A stretch of 6,722 nucleotides of DNA from an uncultured Prevotella sp. (GTDB taxonomy: Bacteria > Bacteroidota > Bacteroidia > Bacteroidales > Bacteroidaceae), in NCBI GenBank assembly GCA_937906765.1, contig CALCUV010000113.1, forward strand, positions 1 to 6,722. The letters are read 5' to 3'. Shown here one piece after another: positions 1 to 4,489 of the stretch (position 1 is its first letter; the number at the start of each line of letters is the position of its first letter). The notes under the pieces were generated by a model. It was not told the DNA's origin, searched no databases, and saw nothing but the letters and a program-made list of their open reading frames with translations. The position numbers and the translations under genes are program-made.

Positions 1-199
1 TCTTTCTCCTGTGGCCTTCGGCCACGGTGTCTTTCTCCTGTGGCCTTCGGCCACGGTGTCTTTCTCCTGTGGCCTTCGGCCACGGTGTCTTTCTCCTGTG
101 GCCTTCGGCCACGGTGTCTTTCTCCTGTGGCCTTCGGCCACGGTGTCTTTCTCCTGTGGCCTTCGGCCACGATGTCTTTCTCCTGTGGCCTACGGCCAC
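1..199. repeat. Tandem array of seven 29-bp hairpin units
   Basis: The unit is a 15-base perfect hairpin, GTGGCC-TTC-GGCCAC, followed by a 14-base constant linker of the form GGTGTCTTTCTCCT. Hairpins start at 11, 40, 69, 98, 127, 156 and 185, a strict 29-base period; bases 1-10 are the tail of a further unit, so the array probably continues left of the window. The first six copies have loop TTC and the last has TAC; the two rightmost are followed by GATGT instead of GGTGT. Stems do not vary. Because 29 is not a multiple of three, all plus frames stay open and give meaningless repetitive peptides. Confidence 0.95.
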
Positions 200-243
200 G
201 ATGTTCTTTTACTAATTTGCCTGGCGCTATGGATTGCGGCAGT

Positions 244-308
244 GAGCGTTGCCCCCGCTGGCGTCCTCGGGGCTGCGCCCCTGCGGGTCTGCGCTGGGGG
301 CAACGCTC
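244..308. repeat. Large nested stem-loop (13-bp outer arms)
   Basis: GAGCGTTGCCCCC at 244-256 is the exact reverse complement of GGGGGCAACGCTC at 296-308. Inside lies a second perfect hairpin, GGGGC-TGC-GCCCC, at 269-281. No T-run follows, so it is not an obvious terminator. Confidence 0.8.
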
Positions 309-348
309 GAAGTTACTTTAAGCCGTTCTTATTTATTACTTTGGCGGC

Positions 349-416
349 GGCTCGTTCCGCCCTCGTCGGGCCCACGCTTCGCGGGGCTACTCCTCGGGCG
401 GTGCCGGAACTGAGCC
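349..416. repeat. Imperfect long stem-loop
   Basis: The left arm at 349-362 (GGCTC, GTTCC, GCCC in order) pairs with the right arm at 396-416 (GGGC, GGAAC, GAGCC in order), with small bulges in the right arm. The interior contains a further short GC-rich palindromic stretch. It has the same character as its neighbours in this field. Confidence 0.6.
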
Positions 417-609
417 GGCTGTCGTCGTGGGGGCCCCCGAACCCCGCTCCTCCCCTCGGGGGGGTCCCCTGCCCCCTCCCCTCGGAGGCTGCCGCTTCGC
501 GGCCCCGTCGGGGGACCTCCGGCTTCGGCACAGCGGTGTCCGGGCTTCGCCCGGGGGTTCTTTTCGGCTGGCGCCTTGCCCGCGGCGGTTGTGGAGGCGG
601 TTTTTCAAA

Positions 610-714
610 TTCGACATCAACCGTTTGGGGGGCCCCCTCCCCAACGACGGGGCTACGCCCTTATCGCCGTTGGGATGGGGGCCCCCCAAACGGTTGATTT
701 TGAATCGGAGATTC
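610..714. repeat. Cruciform-scale inverted repeat with 22-bp perfect arms
   Basis: The left arm at 616-637 (begins ATCAACCG, ends GGGGCCCCC) is the exact reverse complement of 677-698. The stem continues inward as CCCAACG (639-646 region) with CGTTGGG (near 668-674) and is capped by GGGC-TAC-GCCC at 650-660. Outward, ATTC at 610-613 can pair with GAAT at 702-705 past a 3-by-3 internal loop. GAATC-GGA-GATTC at 702-714 is a small alternative hairpin on the right flank. Confidence 0.85.
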
Positions 715-784
715 AACAAGAATTTGAAACTTTCCGGTACCACAACCCCCGCGGGTCCTTCCCGCCCTGTTACCTTCGTGGGTG

Positions 785-836
785 TCGTGGCCTGCGGCCA
801 CGAAGCATTCACCCCCGTGGCCTGCGGCCACGGGGG
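785..836. repeat. Two further copies of the GTGGCC hairpin
   Basis: GTGGCC-TGC-GGCCAC occurs at 787-801 (stem extended by TC/GA to 8 bp) and again at 817-831, where CCCCC at 812-816 and GGGGG at 832-836 lengthen it to a perfect 11-bp stem. These are dispersed relatives of the hairpin in the 1-199 array, with only the loop changed from TTC to TGC. Confidence 0.85.
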
Positions 837-913
837 TACTTCTTTTTTGATGTTTATGCGTCGCTCCCTTCGGTCGCTTTTTTGCTGGAGCCGATTTCGC
901 CTTGCCGTGAATC

Positions 914-955
914 TGCCGCTAACGCGGCATGGATGTTATGGGGGGCAAGCCCCCC
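914..955. repeat. Pair of short perfect hairpins
   Basis: TGCCGC-TAAC-GCGGCA lies at 914-929 and GGGGGGC-AA-GCCCCCC at 940-955. The second is followed by TATTCCCCCC, not a T-run, so an intrinsic terminator is doubtful. These are the last strong hairpins before sequence composition drops to AT-rich. Confidence 0.7.
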
Positions 956-1002
956 TATTCCCCCCAAAGGCAATAAAACGCACCGCAGAACGTTACTACA
1001 AC

Positions 1003-1080
1003 ATGGATACATTTACGCTGTTGCTTGTCTTCGTCGTGGGCTTGATATTGAACTATTTCCTCCGCCATCGGCGATTTTGA
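1003..1080 (+). CDS. Possible 25-residue membrane peptide
   Basis: ATG at 1003 opens a 25-codon frame ending in TGA at 1078-1080. Residues 4 to 19 are almost wholly hydrophobic (TLLLVFVVGLIL core) and the tail NYFLRHRRF is basic, the profile of a single-span peptide with a cytoplasmic positive tail. This resembles small hydrophobic toxins or accessory membrane peptides in shape only; I do not recognise the family. There is no ribosome binding site or clear promoter, and the frame is the end of a longer spurious frame through the hairpin field. It may be chance. Confidence 0.25.
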   Translation: MDTFTLLLVFVVGLILNYFLRHRRF

Positions 1081-1193
1081 CGTTAAACTTTCTTAAATGA
1101 ACTTAACGCCACCACTACCCATTTTTGATACTTTGTAAAGAAAAAGTCAGTTAAAAGGCACAAACTCCAATTCCCCTCCAACCTTACTCCAAT

Positions 1194-1224
1194 TTTGCGC
1201 CGAACAAAAAAATTTGTACCTTTG
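1194..1224 (+). promoter_or_regulatory. Bacteroidota-type promoter for the DUF6266-like gene
   Basis: TTTG at 1194-1197 and TACCTTTG at 1217-1224 are separated by 19 bases, matching the -33 TTTG and -7 TAnnTTTG consensus recognised by the Bacteroidota primary sigma factor. Transcription would start near 1230. The upstream 1081-1193 stretch is AT-rich and contains a CGTTAA (1081-1086) / TTAACG (1103-1108) inverted repeat. Confidence 0.85.
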
Positions 1225-1225
1225 C

Positions 1226-1317
1226 CGACGTTGAGATGGGCTGGTTCTGAGGGGTGGCCCCTGACGTCGTCTCAGCCGGCATGGAGGCCGGTTCCTCCTC
1301 ACTTAAATTATACGTCT
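1226..1317 (+). promoter_or_regulatory. Structured 5' leader with competing stems
   Basis: The roughly 88-nt leader can fold as GAGATG (1233-1238) with CGTCTC (1268-1273), AGGGG-TGG-CCCCT (1250-1262) and CCGGC-N6-GCCGG (1276-1291). Alternatives compete with these: CGACG (1226-1230) with CGTCG (1265-1269), and GGAGG (1283-1287) with CCTCC (1294-1298). The last 18 bases before the ATG are AT-rich and unpaired, the usual Bacteroidota way of exposing a start codon without a Shine-Dalgarno. I do not recognise a known riboswitch. It may protect the mRNA or tune translation. Confidence 0.5.
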
Positions 1318-2487
1318 ATGGCTAAACAATCTGGTGTCCTGCGGTACACGGGAAAGCTGGGAACTACGGTAGGCTACAAGACCTCCGATGGTAGCTTCAT
1401 GCGCGAGCGCGCAGCTACTATCAGCAATCCCCGCTCTTACGCGCAGGCAAAGCAACGTGCAAAAGCACGACCCGCTGCTATGTTCTATGCAGCTTTCGAG
1501 AACGTTCTGAATCACGCCTTCATCCCTGAAGGTCGTGCGTCGAAGAATCGCAACAAGTTCATTTCGGCGGCTATGCGTCTTCCTGACGTGCCGGATGTCT
1601 TCAAAGGACAGAAGAGAATCCCCGTTCTGCCTTATCAGATTTCGGAAGGCTCTCTTCCTCTTGATTTCCTTTGTCGCGGTTCTCGCTCAGGCAGCGACGG
1701 TATCATCTTCGCAAATCTCAAAGCGAATAACGTTGACCGGGATTCCACGATTGCGGAAGCTTCAAGCCAAATTCTTCAGGTTACGCCAATGTTGCAGGAG
1801 GGAATGGAACTTACGTTCCTTATTGTTATGGGTGACGCCAATGACTTGAGCATTCGCTGGCCTGGTGTGATTTCGTTTGTGCTTGATACGCAGAACTCTG
1901 GCACTTCCGTCGGCGATGTGGTACCGGGTGGTATTAACGTTGGTTGTACCGCCACGGGCTTCTCCGTCGAATCAGCAAGTGATGATTACTTCGTCTACTC
2001 AGTTGGTTTGATAGTGTCGTCAAAGACCGCATCGTCTTGGGCCTATTCAACGGGCTACATGGTTCAGACTGGTCGTGCCATGGATGGACTCGACGTTGAC
2101 GAGGATTCCGTTATCCGCAGCTACATGGACCCCGAGGCATCACGCGAGAGCGACAAGATTCTCCAGCAGGCTGACAACGCAACTCAGGGGGGTATCTACG
2201 TGCAGAGCTTTGAAAATGTTGCATTCACGAAGGATGCAGAGCACACGGGTACTACGTCGGTGGCCACTGCAGCTGTTGCTGAGTTGAGCAATGGTAACCG
2301 TGTTCCCATCGTGCGACTTGTGGAAGGTACCCCGGTATTAACGAACTACACCAACGAGCAGTTCGTTAACGTGCAGTACAACACGACCGACCAGCCACCC
2401 GTGCAGATGGATATGCTGCTGGAGTGGACTACCTGGTCACCCACGAACTACATCACCGTGGAGCAGTTCGAGCAGATGCGCAAGTAA
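1318..2487 (+). CDS. DUF6266-like protein, candidate structural protein
   Basis: This 389-residue protein begins MAKQSGVLRYTGKLG, followed by YKTSDGSFMRERA (about residues 20-32) and a basic, Ala-rich segment (NPRSYAQAKQRAKARPAAMF, about 37-56). That layout (MAxxSG, GKxG, Y-K-G-R, then an NP..QxxxR stretch) resembles DUF6266-like proteins, common in Bacteroidota and of unknown function. The remainder (about 115-389) is Ser/Thr/Val-rich, with alternating hydrophobic residues suggesting beta structure. I see no signal peptide or membrane span. The frame is open back to 1195, but ATG 1318 is chosen because the promoter's start site (about 1230) lies inside that extension and the family motif starts there. 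It is monocistronic, with its own promoter and strong terminator, and longer than the DUF6266 proteins I recall (near 200 residues). A virion or surface role is inference. Confidence 0.85.
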   Translation: MAKQSGVLRYTGKLGTTVGYKTSDGSFMRERAATISNPRSYAQAKQRAKARPAAMFYAAFENVLNHAFIPEGRASKNRNKFISAAMRLPDVPDVFKGQKRIPVLPYQISEGSLPLDFLCRGSRSGSDGIIFANLKANNVDRDSTIAEASSQILQVTPMLQEGMELTFLIVMGDANDLSIRWPGVISFVLDTQNSGTSVGDVVPGGINVGCTATGFSVESASDDYFVYSVGLIVSSKTASSWAYSTGYMVQTGRAMDGLDVDEDSVIRSYMDPEASRESDKILQQADNATQGGIYVQSFENVAFTKDAEHTGTTSVATAAVAELSNGNRVPIVRLVEGTPVLTNYTNEQFVNVQYNTTDQPPVQMDMLLEWTTWSPTNYITVEQFEQMRK

Positions 2488-2513
2488 TAGCGACTATTTG
2501 AGGTGTTGGTTTG

Positions 2514-2555
2514 CCCCGATTTTGCAATGTCGAGATTGCAATTTCGGGGTTTTTT
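2514..2555 (+). terminator. Intrinsic terminator after the DUF6266-like gene
   Basis: CCCCGA (2514-2519) pairs with TCGGGG (2544-2549) and TTGCAAT (2522-2528) with ATTGCAA (2535-2541), separated by a TT/TT mismatch and a 6-base loop. Six T's follow at 2550-2555. It sits 27 bases past the stop codon and separates the two transcription units. Confidence 0.9.
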
Positions 2556-2591
2556 GAGTCATGTTGTAAGGATATACGAATATTTGCAGCT

Positions 2592-2638
2592 ATTTACCAT
2601 ATTATTGACCTTAATTATTTGGTTACGTCAAGGTAAAT
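2592..2638. promoter_or_regulatory. Split inverted repeat over the rep-operon promoter
   Basis: ATTTACC (2592-2598) and TTGAC (2605-2609) are mirrored by GTCAA (2627-2631) and GGTAAAT (2632-2638), giving 12 paired bases with a 6-base bulge on the left side. The right arm lies between the -33 and -7 boxes and the centre covers the -33 TTTG. A repressor or the Rep protein bound here would block the promoter; a double-strand-origin or Xer-type recombination role is also possible. Which one cannot be told from sequence. Confidence 0.45.
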
Positions 2639-2649
2639 CGCTATCTTTG
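2618..2649 (+). promoter_or_regulatory. Bacteroidota-type promoter for the ssb-rep operon
   Basis: TTTG at 2618-2621 and TATCTTTG at 2642-2649 are 20 bases apart, matching the consensus. Transcription would begin near 2655. It is the only consensus promoter I find between 2555 and the rep gene, so it probably drives the whole downstream operon. Confidence 0.8.
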
Positions 2650-2654
2650 TAATG

Positions 2655-2757
2655 ACTTCTGAGGATGGTTGGCAACGCTGAGGAGCGACCAATGAACGTA
2701 GGAAGCGCGGGTTCGGATGAACTTGTTTGGAGGGTCAATTTCGGTTGCCCTCTTTTT
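2655..2757 (+). ncRNA. Approximately 100-nt leader or small RNA with own terminator
   Basis: From the inferred start near 2655 to the T-run at 2753-2757 the transcript would be about 100 nt. It can fold as TTGG (2669-2672) with CCAA (2689-2692) enclosing CGCT-GAGG-AGCG (2676-2687), then GTTC-GGAT-GAAC (2712-2722), then the terminator hairpin. No plausible start codon precedes the terminator. It could be a stable small RNA or an attenuated leader of the rep operon. I do not recognise a catalogued RNA family. Confidence 0.55.
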
Positions 2758-2850
2758 CGTGACATCGCCGGTAATTTACAGGTATCATAATGGCGATTCT
2801 CAGTTCACGAACTTGCTTACGATTACTCCTCGGTTAAACAAGTTCCCCCG
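2708..2850. repeat. Repeated GTTC..GAACTTG hairpins with a shared complement
   Basis: GTTC-GGAT-GAAC followed by TTG occurs at 2712-2725, and GTTC-AC-GAAC followed by TTG at 2803-2815. A single downstream sequence, AAACAAGTTC at 2836-2845, is the exact complement of 2719-2728 and can alternatively pair its CAAGTTC part with 2809-2815. The longer pairing is reinforced by CGGG (2708-2711) with CCCG (2847-2850). The layout could be a Rep-binding or origin structure in DNA, or a switch in the leader RNA. ATCGCC (near 2763) and GGCGAT (near 2792) form a further stem between them. Confidence 0.5.
2730..2757 (+). terminator. Terminator/attenuator between promoter and first operon gene
   Basis: GAGGG (2730-2734) pairs with CCCTC (2748-2752), and CAA (2736-2738) with TTG (2745-2747) above a single T bulge; the loop is TTTCGG. 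TTTTT follows at 2753-2757. It lies about 115 bases before the first downstream ATG, so most transcripts from the 2642 promoter should stop here unless read-through is allowed. Confidence 0.75.
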
Positions 2851-2871
2851 CCTGGGTTACGGCATTACATT

Positions 2872-3192
2872 ATGGTTCGTCATTATGATTTCGCCTTCTG
2901 CGATGGCACACTAACGCCTAACGTGGTGTGGTTCATCGTGAAGGTTGGCACTTCACTACGTGATCGTGCAGCACTGAGGTTCTTACGTGGTATCACGTCG
3001 GCTTCGTCCCGGTTCTTCTTTACTCTTCACTCGCTGGAAGTGGCTAACTTCAAGTCTGCGGTGGCTGCTTCCTTTGGTTACTCTTCCACGTTGCTACTAC
3101 GGCAACGTGTTGTCTCTATTACTTGGCTGGTTGCCTTCTTACGTCGCACTCCTGCTTGTTTACTTAATTCCATGCAATATGAACTACATTGA
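2872..3192 (+). CDS. Hypothetical basic 106-residue protein
   Basis: The first candidate gene after the attenuator reads MVRHYDFAFCDGTLTPNVV at its start. It is strongly basic, with arginines spread through it and a moderately hydrophobic stretch near residues 82-91 (VVSITWLVAF). I recognise no domain. Codon choice in the first third (CGT, GGC, AAC, TTC) matches the neighbouring real genes. The frame is open upstream to 2791 without ATG, GTG or TTG that would fit better, so ATG 2872 is used. From 2987 onward the same DNA is also open in another frame encoding a hydrophobic segment, so the 3' half is uncertain. It ends overlapping the next candidate start. Confidence 0.45.
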   Translation: MVRHYDFAFCDGTLTPNVVWFIVKVGTSLRDRAALRFLRGITSASSRFFFTLHSLEVANFKSAVAASFGYSSTLLLRQRVVSITWLVAFLRRTPACLLNSMQYELH

Positions 3193-3400
3193 AATGAAAA
3201 GTGCGGATAACTACAGGGTTATCGTATTGCAGTTTAACGAATGGGACAGTCTCGTTTTGGTTTGCCGCGTGGCTTGCGTTGATGTCAACAGTTCGAACCA
3301 CGACGTATATCACTTGAGCGGGCGTAATAGTAACGTTCTCCTCGAATTATTATGCAATAAGATGACGAGGAAGGACATTATAGAACTTTTTTTCACTTAA
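3179..3400 (+). CDS. Hypothetical 73-residue protein
   Basis: From ATG 3179 the product begins MNYIEMKSADNYRVIVLQF and has 73 residues; ATG 3194 would give 68 and leaves no overlap with the preceding frame. It looks like a small globular protein, beta-rich at first (YRVIVLQF, SLVLVCRVACVDV) with a helical end (NVLLELLCNKMTRKDIIELF). The frame is open back to a GTG at 2987, which would add a hydrophobic segment (VLSLLLGWLPSYVALLLVYL) and make a 137-residue membrane-anchored protein. I recognise no family. The gene ends 28 bases before the next one. Confidence 0.5.
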   Translation: MNYIEMKSADNYRVIVLQFNEWDSLVLVCRVACVDVNSSNHDVYHLSGRNSNVLLELLCNKMTRKDIIELFFT

Positions 3401-3428
3401 TTGATTTACTTAATTAAAGCGTTAAACT

Positions 3429-3632
3429 ATGGTTTACAGAGCGAAGATTACAAAAATTCAAGGTTGGGTTATCTGGCACTACAATTTGAACACCTGCAAT
3501 ATAGTAAAAGACGCAAAGAATGTGTACATCGAAGTACTAAACAAGAATGAGGCAGATTTGCTGGAAGCCATCAATAAAAAGCAGGAGGAAATACTGTTAT
3601 TAAAGGAACAGTGGGAATTACTATACGGGTAA
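3429..3632 (+). CDS. Hypothetical 67-residue protein with C-terminal coiled coil
   Basis: The product starts MVYRAKITKIQGWVIWHY; residues 1-36 look like short beta strands and about 38-65 (EADLLEAINKKQEEILLLKE core) are a charged, leucine-rich helix of coiled-coil type, suggesting self-association. I do not recognise the family. The gap before it contains ACTTAATT twice (3395-3402 and 3408-3415), and the longer TTTACTTAATT also occurs at 3159-3169 upstream of the previous gene. It lies in the operon leading to ssb and rep, with a 41-base gap to the next gene. AT content is higher than in rep. Confidence 0.7.
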   Translation: MVYRAKITKIQGWVIWHYNLNTCNIVKDAKNVYIEVLNKNEADLLEAINKKQEEILLLKEQWELLYG

Positions 3633-3673
3633 GTTATTCATCCAATCCCGCAAACGTCTTAAACCTAAGTATC

Positions 3674-3781
3674 ATGACACACGACACCGACCAAGGAAGG
3701 CTTTCAGCCTTAGACGTGATTCTGAGATTCTTTCTTATTGGGTTGGCTTTCATTGCTGGCTCTATTGTATCATCATTTTAA
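3674..3781 (+). CDS. Small single-span membrane peptide, 35 residues
   Basis: ATG 3674 to TAA 3779-3781 encodes a hydrophilic head (MTHDTDQGRLSALD) followed by one hydrophobic span at about residues 15-33 (VILRFFLIGLAFIAGSIVS) with a single arginine. It stops 11 bases before the ssb start and lies in the same operon, which supports translation. Size and topology recall small membrane or minor-coat peptides of filamentous phages, but this is shape similarity only and the family is not recognised. Confidence 0.55.
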   Translation: MTHDTDQGRLSALDVILRFFLIGLAFIAGSIVSSF

Positions 3782-3792
3782 TATCACACATT

Positions 3793-4284
3793 ATGCTTAA
3801 CTTACAGATTATTGGTTTCTTGGGCGCTGACGCCCAAATTGTTGAGAACAACGGCAAGCGCTTCGTATCGTTCAACGTCAGCCACAACGAAGCATGGAAC
3901 GATGCGCAGGACTTACGACACGAGTCCACAACATGGGTTTCCTGCGCTCTTGAAGGTGATGGTGGTGCACTCCTGCCTTACCTTTGCAAGGGCCGTCAGG
4001 TTTATGTGTCAGGGCGTTGCTCAGTTAGAGTGTACTCATCACCAAAACTTAGGACCATGGTGGCTGGGCTTAACTGCAGCGTGCAGCGCATTGAGTTGGT
4101 GGGCCGCAAAGAGGATTTTCCACGAGAGCTTTACACAGAGGATGGGGTTGTCGTGAAGCCAGAAAGGTTGTACATGGTTCCCGGTGAGTTATCCGGCCAG
4201 CTGCTTCACGCGCCCGATGGTATGGTCTATGACGTTACCGATAGTGTGGTTTGTGGTTTGGTTCATATACATGAGGAAGCATGA
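3793..4284 (+). CDS. ssb: Single-stranded DNA-binding protein (OB fold)
   Basis: The 163-residue product coats single-stranded DNA during rolling-circle replication. SSB landmarks appear in order: LQIIGFLGADAQIVENNGK (4-22, equivalent of the NxVxLxGxLGxDPE segment), FVSFNVSHNEAW (24-35), TTWVSCAL (46-53) with the conserved aromatic W48, and YLCKGRQVYVSGR (63-75), the hallmark KGxxVxVxGR. CSVQRIELVGRKE closes the fold near residue 107. The remaining 55 residues are an unrecognised extension ending HIHEEA, so the acidic Asp-Asp-x-Pro-Phe tip that recruits host proteins in cellular SSBs is absent, as in many phage and plasmid versions. The next gene overlaps its end by 14 bases, suggesting coupled translation. 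Confidence 0.85.
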   Translation: MLNLQIIGFLGADAQIVENNGKRFVSFNVSHNEAWNDAQDLRHESTTWVSCALEGDGGALLPYLCKGRQVYVSGRCSVRVYSSPKLRTMVAGLNCSVQRIELVGRKEDFPRELYTEDGVVVKPERLYMVPGELSGQLLHAPDGMVYDVTDSVVCGLVHIHEEA

Positions 4285-4489
4285 TTATTTACAGGAGGCT
4301 GCAACGCTTGTTGTCAGCCTCCTGTCTGACGGTTATTTGCTACGGTGGCAAAGTTTTACAAATGGTAAACTTGCAGCTCACCTGATTCATTGCAGAAATG
4401 GCTCACGCACTGTGATTTACGCTTCTGCGGATGGATATGTTTTGAAAAAAAACGGCAAGGTAGTTAAACAGGTTGGTACGATGTGTTAA
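4271..4489 (+). CDS. Hypothetical 72-residue protein between ssb and rep
   Basis: ATG 4271 overlaps the ssb stop by 14 bases; an earlier start at 4184 would lie deep inside ssb and is unlikely. The product begins MRKHDYLQEAATLVVSLLSD (a helix), followed by a compact beta-rich part (GYLLRWQSF, LAAHLIHC, RTVIYASADGYVLKK). It contains an A-AAA-AAC run at about 4447-4453. It ends ATG TGT TAA, overlapping the rep frame. Position between ssb and rep suggests a replication accessory or copy-control role, but no family is recognised. Confidence 0.65.
   Translation: MRKHDYLQEAATLVVSLLSDGYLLRWQSFTNGKLAAHLIHCRNGSRTVIYASADGYVLKKNGKVVKQVGTMC

Larger units (their letters stand above)
200..1002. other. Gene-free, GC-rich field of hairpins
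   Basis: I see no convincing gene here. The open frames on both strands translate to Pro/Arg/Gly-rich sequence without recognisable domains and run straight through perfect inverted repeats. The stretch is packed with hairpins: besides those listed separately there are GCCGC-TTC-GCGGC at 491-503, CCGGGC-TTC-GCCCGG at 540-554 and GGGC-TAC-GCCC at 650-660. It looks like host intergenic repeat DNA or a structured flank of the element. No clear promoter or RNA gene was found. Confidence 0.75.

Noticed and set aside
1..199. CRISPR array
   Set aside because: The period equals the repeated unit and the linkers are identical, so there are no unique spacers and no cas gene nearby.
11..1080. Long open frames on both strands through the repeat and hairpin field
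   Set aside because: They arise from a 29-bp repeat that keeps all frames open and from stop-poor GC-rich palindromes; products are low-complexity Pro/Arg/Gly-rich without domains or promoters.
2676..2710. Hammerhead ribozyme core (CTGAGGA at 2678-2684)
   Set aside because: The required downstream GAAA core and a stem II in the right place are missing; the CTGAGGA lies inside a simple hairpin.
2717..2914. 65-residue frame starting inside the leader
   Set aside because: It begins upstream of and reads through the terminator hairpin at 2730-2757, and overlaps the more coding-like frame at 2872.
4441..4489. Programmed -1 frameshift fusing the 72-residue protein to Rep (A-AAA-AAC run)
   Set aside because: A -1 shift enters the wrong frame, and in the Rep frame a TAG at 4461 lies between the run and the conserved Rep start.
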